A DNA stretch of 64,000 nt from Pseudomonas psychrophila HA-4 (GCF_000282975.1 NZ_ALJC01000107.1:62001-126000); one strand, 5' to 3'. Positions 1 through 8,557 are shown, counted from the stretch's first letter. Made by a program: numbers and translations. The notes: a model not told the origin generated them from the sequence alone.

Positions 1-1083
1 GCCCGGCCAATCATGGCTCATGAGGTTGGACAAGGTCTGGTTGTCCAGTTCGGGCGCCGCGCGATCGAAGCGCAGAGACGATTGCTGCAGGAAGTATTCG
101 AATATTTGCAGGATGTCTTCGCGACGCTCGCGCAAAGGCGGCAGTTCGAGGGTGACTACGTTCAAGCGGTAATACAGGTCGCTGCGAAACTGGCTGGCCT
201 TGCTCAGTTGGTCGAGATCTGATTTGGTGGCCGCAATCACCCGACAATCTACGTCGATACTTTGGTTGGAGCCTAGCCGCTCAAGCGTGCGTTCTTGCAA
301 CACGCGCAGCAGTTTGATTTGCAGGTTGAGCGGCATGCTTTCGACTTCGTCCAGAAACAACGTACCGCCGTTGGCATGCTCGATTTTGCCGATCCGGCGT
401 TTGCCCGCGCCGGTGAAGGCGTTGGCTTCGTGGCCGAAAATTTCACTTTCGAACAGGTTTTCCGGTAATCCGCCGCAGTTGAGCGCGACGAACTGCTGGG
501 GCTGACGGCGGCTGAAATCGTGCAGACAACGGGCAACCAACTCTTTGCCGGTGCCGGTTTCGCCTTCGATCAGTACGTTGGCCGAAGTATCAGCGACATT
601 AGCGATCAATTCGCGCAATTGTTGCATGGCGGGCGAGCGACCAATGATGCGACCTTCGAGGGAGTCGCGTTCGGCCAATTGTCGACGCAGCGACCAGACT
701 TCACGGGCCAAGCTGCGTTGTTCTAGCGCCCGGCGTGCCACCTCGACCAGTCGCTCAGGAGAAAAGGGTTTTTCCATGAAGTCATAGGCGCCATCACGCA
801 TCGCGCCCACCGCCATGGAAATATCGCCGTGCCCGGTAATCAGTACCACCGGCAGGCTGCGGTCGCGGGCCTTGAGGCGTTTGAGTAGCTCCAGGCCATC
901 AATCCCCGGTAAACGAATGTCACTGATGACGATGCCGGGAAAGTTATCCCCGACCAAGGCCAGCGCCTGTTCGGCGCTGCTCACACCTTCGCTGTGAATG
1001 TCTTCCAGCGCGAGCGCCTGTTGGCATCCGAGCAGGACATGGGGGTCGTCTTCGACAATCAGGACGGTCAGCTCATGGTTCAT
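1..1083 (-). CDS. aauR: AauR-like sigma-54-dependent response regulator (C-terminus cut by window edge)
   Basis: Transcription activator of the NtrC/DctD class, paired with the kinase gene just upstream. The first 361 codons are present; the rest of the AAA+ domain and the DNA-binding domain lie outside. The receiver domain spans about residues 5-118 with acidic pocket EDD at 11-13 and phospho-acceptor Asp55 (in VISDIRLPG). The AAA+ domain follows with Walker A GETGTGKE and a sensor region GGTLFLDEVESMP. The sigma-54 contact loop reads NAFTGA instead of the usual GAFTGA. The ATG at 1083 overlaps the aauS stop by 4 bases (ATGA), so the two are translationally coupled. The neighbouring aat importer and the sigma-54 promoter with AauR-type boxes before aatJ support AauR rather than DctD, a close relative. 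Confidence 0.9.
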   Translation of the reverse strand, partial: MNHELTVLIVEDDPHVLLGCQQALALEDIHSEGVSSAEQALALVGDNFPGIVISDIRLPGIDGLELLKRLKARDRSLPVVLITGHGDISMAVGAMRDGAYDFMEKPFSPERLVEVARRALEQRSLAREVWSLRRQLAERDSLEGRIIGRSPAMQQLRELIANVADTSANVLIEGETGTGKELVARCLHDFSRRQPQQFVALNCGGLPENLFESEIFGHEANAFTGAGKRRIGKIEHANGGTLFLDEVESMPLNLQIKLLRVLQERTLERLGSNQSIDVDCRVIAATKSDLDQLSKASQFRSDLYYRLNVVTLELPPLRERREDILQIFEYFLQQSSLRFDRAAPELDNQTLSNLMSHDWPG

Positions 1084-2984
1084 ATCGGCTCGGCCTTAGC
1101 GGGTTGCACCAGCGGTAAAAGGAGGACAAACGCAACACCACCGGCCTGCGGAAATTCGACGCTGAGGCTTCCGCCAGCGGCCGCAGCCAGGCTGGCAGAC
1201 AGGGTCAAGCCTAGGCCTAGGCCTTGTTCGCCGGGTTTGGTGGTGAAGAATGGTTCAAACAGATGCTTACGGTTTTCCGGGTTGATACCGGGGCCATTAT
1301 CGCGCACACGCAGGCGGTATTTGCCTTCGTAGTGTTCGCCTTCAAGCCACAACTGCGGGGGTGTTGACTGACCTTGCATAGCGTCCAGCGCGTTGCTGAT
1401 CAGGTTGACCAGAATTTGCTCAAGCCGGGTTTGGTCGATCTTGAGTTCAGCGTCGCTGAGGTCGCGCTGCAAATGTGCGCCAGACGTTTCGAGTTGGCTG
1501 GCGAGTAATTGCAGGACCGCTTCGATCGCCTTGCTTAGGCTAGCGTGGCCGTGATCCTCGCCACGTCGCGCAAACGAGCGCAGGTTAGCGGTAATGCGGC
1601 CCATGCGGTCTACTAAGTTGTTAATGGTGTTGAGGTTGTCCGCGGCCACTTTCAGGTCGCCCCGCTCAAGAAAGCGCACGGTATTGCCGGACAGTGTGCG
1701 CAAGGCGGCCAGTGGTTGATTCAATTCGTGGGCGATGCTGGTGGACATTTGGCCGACGGCCGCCAGTTTGCCAGCCTGCACCAGTTCGTCTTGAGCGAGG
1801 CGCAAAGTGTCTTCCGCTTGGCGGCGCTCGCGAATCTGGTCTTTGAGGCGCTCGTTGCTGGCGCGCAAGTGCGCCGTGCGCTCTGTAATTTTGCGCTCCA
1901 GCTGGCTATTGGCCGCTTGCAGCGCTTCACGGGCAGCCAATCGGGTGGCGATTACTTTGCGTCGCTCGTTCCAGGCAATCAGCAGAAACGCCAGTAGAGC
2001 AAAGGCTACGGCCACCAACATGCCTTGGTTGGCTGCTTCGCGACGTAAATCCTGTAGGGGCGTGAGTAACGTGATGTCCCATGGGGTGTCGTTCAGCCGA
2101 CGGGTCTGGGCCAGATAACTGACCTCCTTATTATCGGTCTCGACCCCTGGGTTGGCCGCGTACGTCACTTTTTCGACGCCTTCGCCCAGTTGCTCGCTTG
2201 CAAGGGGTTGCAGTTCAATAAGCGGCCACCAGTAGTACTGCAAGCTGCGCGCCAGCCGCTCTTTGATCTCAGCGGTTAATGGACGTACGGACTTGAGCCG
2301 TCGGCTCGGATCGCTGGATAGGATGATGATGCCGTTCTCATCGCTCACATACGCTTCGAGGCGGGCGCGTTGCCAGCGTTCTTCAAGGGCTTCAAGACGG
2401 ACTTTGATTACCGCTACGCCAATGATCTTGCCCTGTTCTTCGAGGCCGTGAGCCAGGTAATAGCCCGGCTCGCCGGTGGTGCTGCCGATGCCGTAGAAAC
2501 GTCCGGGTTGGCCACGCACGGCGTCCTGAAAATAGGCCCGGAAAGACAGGTCTTCACCCAGATAACTGTCGGTGTCGCGCCAGTTACTGGTGGCCACGAC
2601 CCTGCCAGTGGTGTCGAGCACGTAGATTGCCCGACTGCGGCTGCGCCGGTTAAGGCCTTCGAGGTATTGATTGACGGTGACCCGGTTTTGCGCGGTCGGA
2701 TCAGCCAGTAATTGCGAAACACTGGACTCCAACTCCAGCAAGCTGGGCAGGTAGGTGTATTTGCTGAGTTCGCTTTCGACGGTGCGAGCATGCAACTCAA
2801 GCTGGCGTTCTCCGCTCTCGTTGAGCGTGCGAATGCCAAAGTGTTCACTGATGCGATAGCCGGCATAGCCTAGCCCGATCGTTAGCAAGATGATCAGTAA
2901 AGGCAGCAATAGATTGCGTAGCAGTCGAGGTTTCACGGCAAATGAGGGCGGGGCACCGCGATAAAGGTTGGGGTCGCATTTCAT
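1080..2984 (-). CDS. aauS: AauS-like membrane sensor histidine kinase
   Basis: Sensor kinase of the DctB type (634 aa) that should sense acidic amino acids in the periplasm and phosphorylate AauR. Visible: a TM segment at about residues 22-44, a periplasmic dCache-like sensor region at about 45-320, a second TM at about 321-338, a coiled coil to about 400, the H-box SIAHELNQPLAAL with phospho-acceptor His near 419, and a HATPase domain with DNGPGI and GLGLGL. ATG at 2984 is chosen; the GTG directly before it (2987) is possible, and an AAGG lies 6-9 bases upstream of the two. It is the first gene of the aauS-aauR pair and is separated from aatP by a long palindrome. Confidence 0.88.
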   Translation of the reverse strand: MKCDPNLYRGAPPSFAVKPRLLRNLLLPLLIILLTIGLGYAGYRISEHFGIRTLNESGERQLELHARTVESELSKYTYLPSLLELESSVSQLLADPTAQNRVTVNQYLEGLNRRSRSRAIYVLDTTGRVVATSNWRDTDSYLGEDLSFRAYFQDAVRGQPGRFYGIGSTTGEPGYYLAHGLEEQGKIIGVAVIKVRLEALEERWQRARLEAYVSDENGIIILSSDPSRRLKSVRPLTAEIKERLARSLQYYWWPLIELQPLASEQLGEGVEKVTYAANPGVETDNKEVSYLAQTRRLNDTPWDITLLTPLQDLRREAANQGMLVAVAFALLAFLLIAWNERRKVIATRLAAREALQAANSQLERKITERTAHLRASNERLKDQIRERRQAEDTLRLAQDELVQAGKLAAVGQMSTSIAHELNQPLAALRTLSGNTVRFLERGDLKVAADNLNTINNLVDRMGRITANLRSFARRGEDHGHASLSKAIEAVLQLLASQLETSGAHLQRDLSDAELKIDQTRLEQILVNLISNALDAMQGQSTPPQLWLEGEHYEGKYRLRVRDNGPGINPENRKHLFEPFFTTKPGEQGLGLGLTLSASLAAAAGGSLSVEFPQAGGVAFVLLLPLVQPAKAEPI

Positions 2985-3040
2985 CACAGATGCCTTGGGT
3001 CAACCACTGCGCAATTGCAGCTGATTAACTGATATCACCT

Positions 3041-3106
3041 GTAGGAGCGAGCTTGTCTCGCGATCTTTTATAAGATCAAAAGATCGCGAGACAAGCTCGC
3101 TCCTAC
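3041..3106. repeat. REP-type palindrome, 29-bp perfect stem
   Basis: Arms 3041-3069 and 3078-3106 are perfect inverted copies around an 8-base loop. They start GTAGGAGCGAGCTTG and carry GATCTTTT at the loop end. It lies between aatP and aauS, so it may end the aat transcript or stabilise its 3' end. Related elements occur at 6657, 12768, 29846, 48963 and 55070. Confidence 0.9.
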
Positions 3107-3121
3107 GAGGCGTGGTGCGGT

Positions 3122-3856
3122 TTAGTGTTGCAGGATTTTGGCGAGGAAGTGCTGTGCGCGCTCGGAGCGGGCAGTTACGTCACCGAAGAACTCTTCTTTC
3201 TCACAGTCTTCGACGATTTTTCCCTGGTCCATGAAGATCACTCGGTTGGCAACCTTGCGCGCAAAACCCATTTCGTGGGTCACGCACATCATGGTCATGC
3301 CTTCGTGGGCCAGTTGCACCATCACGTCGAGTACTTCGTTAACCATTTCCGGGTCGAGTGCTGAGGTCGGTTCGTCGAACAACATGACGATCGGGTCCAT
3401 GGCCAACGCGCGAGCGATGGCTACACGCTGCTGCTGACCGCCCGAAAGCTGGCCAGGGTGTTTGTGGGCATGAGCCGACAAACCTACGCGCTCAAGCAGT
3501 TCGAGGCCTTTTTTAGTGGCTTCTTCCTTGCTACGGCCCAATACCTTGATCTGTGCAATGGTCAGGTTTTCGGTGATGGTCATGTGCGGGAACAGTTCGA
3601 AGTGCTGGAACACCATGCCCACGCGCGAACGCAGTTTTGGCAGGTTGGTCTTCGGGTCGGCAATTGATGTGCCGTCGACCACGATGTCGCCTTTTTGGAA
3701 CGGTTCAAGGGCGTTGACGCACTTGATCAGGGTTGATTTACCCGAGCCCGATGGGCCACAGACAACCACCACTTCGCCCTTTTTAACTTCGGTACTGCAA
3801 TCGGTCAGTACCTGGAAGTCCCCGTACCACTTATTGATGTTCTTGATCGAGATCAT
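3122..3856 (-). CDS. aatP: Glutamate/aspartate ABC importer ATPase
   Basis: ATP-binding subunit (244 aa) of a polar amino acid importer, GltL/GlnQ family. Walker A GPSGSGKST near residue 38, signature LSGGQQQR, Walker B VMLFDEPTSALDPE and switch His in CVTHEMGFA are all present. It should energise uptake through AatQ and AatM at the cytoplasmic face. It is the last gene of aatJQMP; its ATG overlaps the aatM stop by 4 bases. The adjacent AauRS system and gene order identify it as the acidic amino acid importer rather than one of the many paralogues. Confidence 0.93.
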   Translation of the reverse strand: MISIKNINKWYGDFQVLTDCSTEVKKGEVVVVCGPSGSGKSTLIKCVNALEPFQKGDIVVDGTSIADPKTNLPKLRSRVGMVFQHFELFPHMTITENLTIAQIKVLGRSKEEATKKGLELLERVGLSAHAHKHPGQLSGGQQQRVAIARALAMDPIVMLFDEPTSALDPEMVNEVLDVMVQLAHEGMTMMCVTHEMGFARKVANRVIFMDQGKIVEDCEKEEFFGDVTARSERAQHFLAKILQH

Positions 3857-4527
3857 ACGGCAAACCTTTTTTGCAGACGCTTGACCAGCAGCGAGGCGGA
3901 AAAGCTGATGATGAAATACACCAGACCGGCGAAAATCAGGAACTCATTGGAGCGGCCGATGATGTCGCCACTGGAGCGCGAAGCATTGAGGAAGTCAACC
4001 AGGCCTACGGTATAAACCAGCGAGGTGTCCTGGAACAAAATAATGCTTTGTTGCAGCAACAACGGGGTCATTTTGCGAAATGCCTGAGGCAGGATGATCA
4101 GGCGCATGGCCTGGCCGTAGCTCATGCCCAGCGCTTTGGCGGCGCCCATCTGGCCTTTAGGAATGGCTTGTACGCCAGCCCGCACGATCTCACAGAAGTA
4201 AGCGGCTTCGAACATAACGAAGGCCACCATGCACGACTCGAACGCACCGATTGGTGTGTCTTTGCCGGTGATCCAGCGCAGTACAAACGGCACTGCTAGG
4301 TAGAACCAGGTAATCACGAGCAGCAGTGGGATGGAGCGGAAGTAGTTCACGTAAGCGCCGGCCAAATTGGCCATCCACTTGCTGGACGACAAGCGCATCA
4401 ACGCCAGCACTGTACCGAGAGCAACGCCCCCTACCACCCCGAGAACCATGAGTTTTAAGGTCATGATCATGCCGTTCCACAGACCCGGCAGGGCAGGAAC
4501 AATACCGCTGAAATCGAAGAAGTCCAT
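3853..4527 (-). CDS. aatM: Glutamate/aspartate ABC importer permease
   Basis: Inner membrane permease (224 aa) of the HisMQ/GltK family with the BPD_transp_1 EAA loop (AAKALGMSYGQAMRLIILPQA) that docks on the ATPase. Several TM segments are evident, the first in the N-terminal stretch MIMTLKLMVLGVVGG. It forms the membrane channel with AatQ. It overlaps aatP by 4 bases and shares one base with the aatQ stop (TAATG), so the three genes are tightly coupled. Confidence 0.92.
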   Translation of the reverse strand: MDFFDFSGIVPALPGLWNGMIMTLKLMVLGVVGGVALGTVLALMRLSSSKWMANLAGAYVNYFRSIPLLLVITWFYLAVPFVLRWITGKDTPIGAFESCMVAFVMFEAAYFCEIVRAGVQAIPKGQMGAAKALGMSYGQAMRLIILPQAFRKMTPLLLQQSIILFQDTSLVYTVGLVDFLNASRSSGDIIGRSNEFLIFAGLVYFIISFSASLLVKRLQKRFAV

Positions 4528-5273
4528 TATTTGCCCCCCAGAGACATCAGGCCAGGCACTGCGACTTTCTTCTCGACCAAGCGCATAAGCAGCATGAGGC
4601 TCATGTTCAAGGTGAAATAGATCAAGGTGGCCAAGGTGAAGGCTTCAAACAGGTTGGCGGAAAACTCGGCCGTCTGTTTCGTCTGTGCCAGCAGCTCCAT
4701 CAAACCGATCAAGGACGCCACGGAGGAGTTCTTGAACACGTTGAGGAACTCGGAGGTGAGCGGTGGAATGATGATGCGATAAGCCTGGGGCAGCAGGACG
4801 TTCCAGTAAATCTGCGGCAGTTTGAACCCCATGGCTCGGGCCGCGGCTTCTTGGCCACGTGGCAATGCTTCGATACCCGTACGTACCTGCTCGCAAACCC
4901 GTGCAGCGGTAAACAGGCCCAGGCACACGACAACGCTCAGGTAAGCCGAGGTGGTCGGGTTTAGGTCTTGCTTGTACCAGTCCTGCAGGTGTTGTGGCAG
5001 CAAGTCGGGTACCAGGAAGTACCACATAAATAGCTGCACCAGCAGCGGCACGTTGCGGAAAATTTCCACGTAGACCGTGGCGATGCCAGAGATAAAGCGG
5101 TTCGGCAGGGTACGCATTACGCCCAGCAGCGAACCCAGCATCAGCGCGACAATCCAAGCGACAACAGCGATCGCGATGGTCCAGCCCAGTCCGGAAATAA
5201 ACCAGTCGAGATACGTCTCTTGGCCAATGCCGGTGGACTTGAAGAACACGCTCCAGTCCCAGTTGTAATTCAT
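4527..5273 (-). CDS. aatQ: Glutamate/aspartate ABC importer permease
   Basis: Second permease (248 aa), GltJ/HisQ family, with EAA loop AARAMGFKLPQIYWNVLLPQA. The start MNYNWDWSVFFKS at 5273 is preferred over an in-frame start at 5306 because an AGGGGAG ribosome site sits about 8 bases before it and family members start near this point. It pairs with AatM. It is separated from aatJ by about 200 bases containing a stem-loop, so it is probably made in lower amounts than the binding protein. Confidence 0.91.
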   Translation of the reverse strand: MNYNWDWSVFFKSTGIGQETYLDWFISGLGWTIAIAVVAWIVALMLGSLLGVMRTLPNRFISGIATVYVEIFRNVPLLVQLFMWYFLVPDLLPQHLQDWYKQDLNPTTSAYLSVVVCLGLFTAARVCEQVRTGIEALPRGQEAAARAMGFKLPQIYWNVLLPQAYRIIIPPLTSEFLNVFKNSSVASLIGLMELLAQTKQTAEFSANLFEAFTLATLIYFTLNMSLMLLMRLVEKKVAVPGLMSLGGK

Positions 5274-5430
5274 GCAGGGTCTCCCCTCAGATGGGTCTAT
5301 TGACAAGCACTTGCTTCAGGGAATCCGTTCTCACCCGACAGTGCGGTCGGGCACACGCCCTCGCTCGACAACCAGCGGTTCGAGTGCTCACTCATGCAAT
5401 AAGAAGCTAGTGCAGCAGTTGGTCAAAGCC

Positions 5431-5456
5431 CCCGAGCGTGGTCATTCACACTCGGG
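5431..5456 (-). promoter_or_regulatory. Stem-loop between aatJ and aatQ
   Basis: Arms 5431-5440 (CCCGAGCGTG) and 5447-5456 (CACACTCGGG) pair at nine of ten positions around a 6-base loop. There is no following U-run, so this is more likely an RNA-stabilising or partial-attenuation element after the binding protein gene than a full terminator (inference). Confidence 0.55.
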
Positions 5457-5474
5457 TGCTAAGCACGTCAGAAT

Positions 5475-6389
5475 TTAGATTTTGACGTCAGGTGCTGGCT
5501 TGTCGGTTGGGTTGGCGATCAGCTCTTTAAGTTCTTTGCTCATCGGGAAACCTAGGTTCAGGCCTTTTGGTGGAATCGGGGACTGGAACCATTTGTCGTA
5601 GATCTTGGTGATGTCGCCAGACTTATACGTCGCAACGATGGCGTCATCCACGGCCTTTTTGAAGTCCGCGTCGCCTTTACGCACCATGCAGCCGTAGATT
5701 TCGTAGGACTGAGGAGTGCCGGTAACGGCCCAGTCAGTAGGCTTCTTGGCCTTGGCCATTTCACCGGCGAGCAGGGCGTCGTCCATCATGAAGGCTACAG
5801 CACGGCCCGATTCCAGCATCTGGAAGGCTTCGCCGTGGTCTTTCGCGGAGATGACGTTCATGCCCATTTGCTTGTCAGCGTTCATCGCCTTGAGGATACG
5901 CTCGGAGGTGGTGCCCGCTGTGGTCACGACGTTTTTGCCTTTCAGGTCTGCGAAATCTTTGTATTCCGAGCCTGCTTTGGATAGCAGACGGGTACCGATT
6001 TCGAAGATGCCGACCGAGAAGTCTACTTGCTGAGCGCGTTCAGCGTTGTTGGTGGTGGAACCACACTCAACGTCGACAGTGCCGTTTTGAACCAGCGGGA
6101 TACGGGTCTGGGAGGTGACCAGGTTGTACTTGACCTTGAGGTCAGGCATGTCGAGTTGCTTTTTCAGCCCTTCAACGATTGCCAGTTGAATATCGTGGGA
6201 GTAACCAACCGGCTTGCCGGAAGCGTCCGCGATGTAGGAGAACGGAATGGAGGAGTCACGATGACCGAGTGTGATAGTGCCGGATTCTTTGATTTTCTTC
6301 AGTGTGCCGGTCAATTCGGCTGCAAAAACTGGAGTGCTAATCAGAGCTGCGGCGATTGCTGCGCTCAAAAGTTGCGGAACGATGCGCAT
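5475..6389 (-). CDS. aatJ: Glutamate/aspartate periplasmic binding protein
   Basis: Solute-binding protein (304 aa) of ABC family 3, GltI type. A Sec signal peptide ends at about residue 23 (STPVFA-AE). The mature part has ITLGHRDSSIPFSY and ECGSTTNNAERAQQVDFS, both typical of GltI/AatJ acidic amino acid binders. It delivers Glu/Asp to AatQM in the periplasm. The ATG at 6389 has GAGGAAA 7 bases before it. It is the first gene of the importer operon, preceded by a sigma-54 promoter and AauR-type boxes. Confidence 0.94.
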   Translation of the reverse strand: MRIVPQLLSAAIAAALISTPVFAAELTGTLKKIKESGTITLGHRDSSIPFSYIADASGKPVGYSHDIQLAIVEGLKKQLDMPDLKVKYNLVTSQTRIPLVQNGTVDVECGSTTNNAERAQQVDFSVGIFEIGTRLLSKAGSEYKDFADLKGKNVVTTAGTTSERILKAMNADKQMGMNVISAKDHGEAFQMLESGRAVAFMMDDALLAGEMAKAKKPTDWAVTGTPQSYEIYGCMVRKGDADFKKAVDDAIVATYKSGDITKIYDKWFQSPIPPKGLNLGFPMSKELKELIANPTDKPAPDVKI

Positions 6390-6501
6390 CGATGTTTCCT
6401 CGACATTGTTTTTTTTATTTGAGCCCGTTCACGAGCCCTTGGTGTACTTCGAATAGCTCAACAGGCTTATGCGCTGTTTTTGCAATCGGCCCTGAGTGTA
6501 G

Positions 6502-6517
6502 AGCATGAGTCGTGCCA
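6502..6517 (-). promoter_or_regulatory. Sigma-54 promoter of aatJ
   Basis: On the minus strand the sequence TGGCACGACTCATGCT matches the -24/-12 consensus TGGCACG-N4-TTGCW with one mismatch and has exact GG/GC spacing. It predicts a start near 6492, giving a leader of about 100 bases before aatJ. The enhancer boxes upstream and the sigma-54 activator AauR in the same locus support it. Confidence 0.82.
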
Positions 6518-6593
6518 GAGACGATGTTTTAGATCAAGGTATTGATTTGTAAGGGTTTAAATGTTTTTGGCGGGGAGGCTGAAGAAGGGCGTG

Positions 6594-6639
6594 CCCGGAA
6601 AGCCGAACTGAGGCTGGCTTAGGTGTTCGGAAAACCGAA
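6594..6639 (-). promoter_or_regulatory. Two AauR-type enhancer boxes upstream of aatJ
   Basis: The motif reported for AauR in P. putida is TTCGG-N4-CCGAA (recalled). It occurs exactly at 6626-6639 (TTCGGAAAACCGAA) and as CCCGGAAAGCCGAA at 6594-6607 (8 of 10 conserved bases). The boxes are 32 bases apart, about three helical turns, so they lie on the same DNA face. They sit about 80-120 bases upstream of the -24 element, the usual arrangement for a sigma-54 enhancer. Confidence 0.82.
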
Positions 6640-6656
6640 TAGAAAATCATACATCT

Positions 6657-6713
6657 GTAGAAGCGAGCTTGCCTCACGAGCTTTTAAACGATCAAAAGAT
6701 CGTGAGGCATGTT
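6657..6713. repeat. Degenerate REP-type palindrome
   Basis: Imperfect copy of the 3041 element, GTAGAAGCGAGCTTGCCTC followed by ATCAAAAGATCGTGAGGCA. The outer right arm is eroded. It lies just beyond the glpD stop and upstream of the aatJ promoter. Confidence 0.65.
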
Positions 6714-6721
6714 GGGGGCGT

Positions 6722-8260
6722 TTAAGCCGCTTCCACCTTGCGGTGTTTAAGGTTTAAACCTGCCATGTAATGTGCCAAACGTTCCTGTTCTTCAGCGGTG
6801 GTGAACAGGCCCAGTTTGGTCCGGCGCCATAGGATGTCTTGCGCATCCAGTGCCCACTCTTGGTGACACAGGTAATCCACTTCTCGGCTATAGAGGCCGC
6901 TGCCAATGTGTTCGCCCATGTCGCTCAGGCCTTGTGCGCCATCCAGCAGACGCCATGCACGATTGCCATAAGTAATTGCCCAGCGTTTGGCGATGGCGGC
7001 ATCAAGCCAGCTGTGTTTGCTGACTAGTGCAGCGCTCAAGGCTTTAGGCGTTGTCATATCTTCACCGCCAGGCAAGGTGGCCTTGGCGGTCCAGCTCGGT
7101 TTGATCTGAGCGAAGTACGGGGTTAGTTGCGCCATGGCCGATTCGGCCAGTTTGCGGTAGGTAGTCAGCTTGCCGCCGAACACGGACAACAATGGCGCCT
7201 CGCCCGACGTGCCTGACAAGGCAAGGGTGTAATCACGGGTCACGGCCGAAGGATTGTCCGACTCGTCGTTGCACAGCGGACGTACGCCCGAGTAAGTGCG
7301 CAGAATGTCAGCACGGCTGACTTGCTGTTTGAAGTGGGCATTGACCACGTTGAGTAAGTAGTCGGTTTCTTCTTCGGTAATGCTGACCTTGGCCGGATCG
7401 CCGGTGTACTCGCGGTCGGTAGTGCCGATGATGGTGAACTGGTCCATGTACGGAATGGTGAACACGATTCGCTGGTCTTCGTTCTGCAGGATGAACGCGT
7501 TCGGTGCGTCGTACAGTTTAGGCACGATCAAGTGGCTGCCCTGAATGAGGCGGATGCCGTAAGGCGAATCCATTTTCAGGTCATCTTTGATGAACTTGGC
7601 AACCCAAGGTCCGGCTGCGTTAACCAAGGCTTTGGCGCGAATCGAGAATAGGCTGCCGTCGGCGCGTTCAAAGTTCAGATCCCAGAGGCCGGCGTTGCGG
7701 CGAGCACCCGTGCAGCGGGTTTGTGTGTGCACATGAGCGCCGTTTTCCCGTGCAGCCATCGCGTTGAGTACGACTAGGCGGGCGTCATCGACCCAGCAGT
7801 CGGAGTATTCAAAACCTTTTTTGATCTCGGGCTTTAACGGGCTGTTGGCGTCGAACTTGAGGCTGACAGAACCTGCGAGCTTCTCGCGTTTACCCAGGTT
7901 GTCGTACAGGAACAAGCCTGCGCGGATCATCCACGCCGGGCGCAGGTGCGGGCGATGGGGCAATACAAAGCGCATGGGTTTGACAATGTGTGGGGCTTTG
8001 GCCAGCAACACTTCACGTTCGGCCAGTGCTTCGCGCACTAAGCGGAACTCGTAATGTTCTAGGTAGCGCAGGCCGCCGTGGATCAGTTTGCTGCTGGCTG
8101 AGGAGGTGTGGCTGGCCAAGTCGTCTTTTTCGCAAAGGAACACAGAGAGGCCGCGACCAGCCGCGTCTGCAGCGATCCCAACCCCGTTAATCCCGCCGCC
8201 AATCACGGCAACGTCGTATACCTCAGCGAGAGGGTTGGCAGGCAAGGTGGTCAGGGGCAT
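6722..8260 (-). CDS. glpD: Aerobic glycerol-3-phosphate dehydrogenase
   Basis: Membrane-associated FAD enzyme (512 aa) that oxidises sn-glycerol-3-phosphate to dihydroxyacetone phosphate and passes electrons to quinone. The N-terminal FAD-binding motif is VIGGGINGVGIAADAAGRGL (residues 19-38). The DAO-fold signature SSKLIHGGLRYLEHYEF and a C-terminal DAO_C domain follow. Length is normal for the family. The ATG at 8260 has a GAGG site. It is transcribed alone, behind tandem GlpR operator-like sites, and completes the pathway of GlpF and GlpK. Confidence 0.96.
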   Translation of the reverse strand: MPLTTLPANPLAEVYDVAVIGGGINGVGIAADAAGRGLSVFLCEKDDLASHTSSASSKLIHGGLRYLEHYEFRLVREALAEREVLLAKAPHIVKPMRFVLPHRPHLRPAWMIRAGLFLYDNLGKREKLAGSVSLKFDANSPLKPEIKKGFEYSDCWVDDARLVVLNAMAARENGAHVHTQTRCTGARRNAGLWDLNFERADGSLFSIRAKALVNAAGPWVAKFIKDDLKMDSPYGIRLIQGSHLIVPKLYDAPNAFILQNEDQRIVFTIPYMDQFTIIGTTDREYTGDPAKVSITEEETDYLLNVVNAHFKQQVSRADILRTYSGVRPLCNDESDNPSAVTRDYTLALSGTSGEAPLLSVFGGKLTTYRKLAESAMAQLTPYFAQIKPSWTAKATLPGGEDMTTPKALSAALVSKHSWLDAAIAKRWAITYGNRAWRLLDGAQGLSDMGEHIGSGLYSREVDYLCHQEWALDAQDILWRRTKLGLFTTAEEQERLAHYMAGLNLKHRKVEAA

Positions 8261-8283
8261 GTGCAGGCCTCGCGTTCTTTACG

Positions 8284-8323
8284 CATATTTGAATTCGAAC
8301 ATTAATGTTCATTTCCGAAAATG
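8284..8323 (-). promoter_or_regulatory. Two abutting GlpR operator-like sites before glpD
   Basis: Compared with the E. coli GlpR consensus WATKTTCGWWWWCGAAMATW, positions 8284-8303 match at 17 of 20 and 8304-8323 also at 17 of 20, directly end to end. Between them lies the perfect palindrome GAACATTAATGTTC (8297-8310). A further half-site, TTCGAACATTA, is at 8398-8408. The sites lie 24-63 bases upstream of the glpD ATG, placed for repression by GlpR without glycerol-3-phosphate. Confidence 0.72.
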
Positions 8324-8430
8324 GTAGCGGATAAGTGCAGGCACAGCCAGCACCTTTCGATTGAAAAAACTCATCGAAGGGTGTCGAAAGGAATATTTTC
8401 GAACATTAGAGCGCTGGAATGATGATTCTT

Positions 8431-8513
8431 TGGGAGCGGGCTTGCTCGCGATTCAGGCAGCGCGGTATGTCTGAGTCACCGGGTGATGCCATCGCGAGCA
8501 AGCCCGCTCCCAC
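8431..8513. repeat. REPIN (paired REP palindrome)
   Basis: Left arm GGGAGCGGGCTTGCTCGCGAT (ending at 8452) and right arm 8491-8513 are inverted copies around a 38-base spacer that differs from the related element at 35859. This is the REP-doublet structure known from P. fluorescens. It lies between glpR and the glpD promoter. Confidence 0.88.
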
Positions 8514-8557
8514 AGGCAAGTGAATACCAATCGAAGCGTTGTGGGGCGCGGCGCGGG

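Noticed and set aside
3041..3106. Insertion sequence ends or attachment sites at the long palindromes
   Set aside because: No transposase, target duplications or integrase gene lie near any of them; REP-type elements explain the structure.
8388..8408. Third full GlpR operator upstream of glpD
   Set aside because: Only the right half (CGAACATT) matches; the left half fits poorly, so it is kept as a half-site only.
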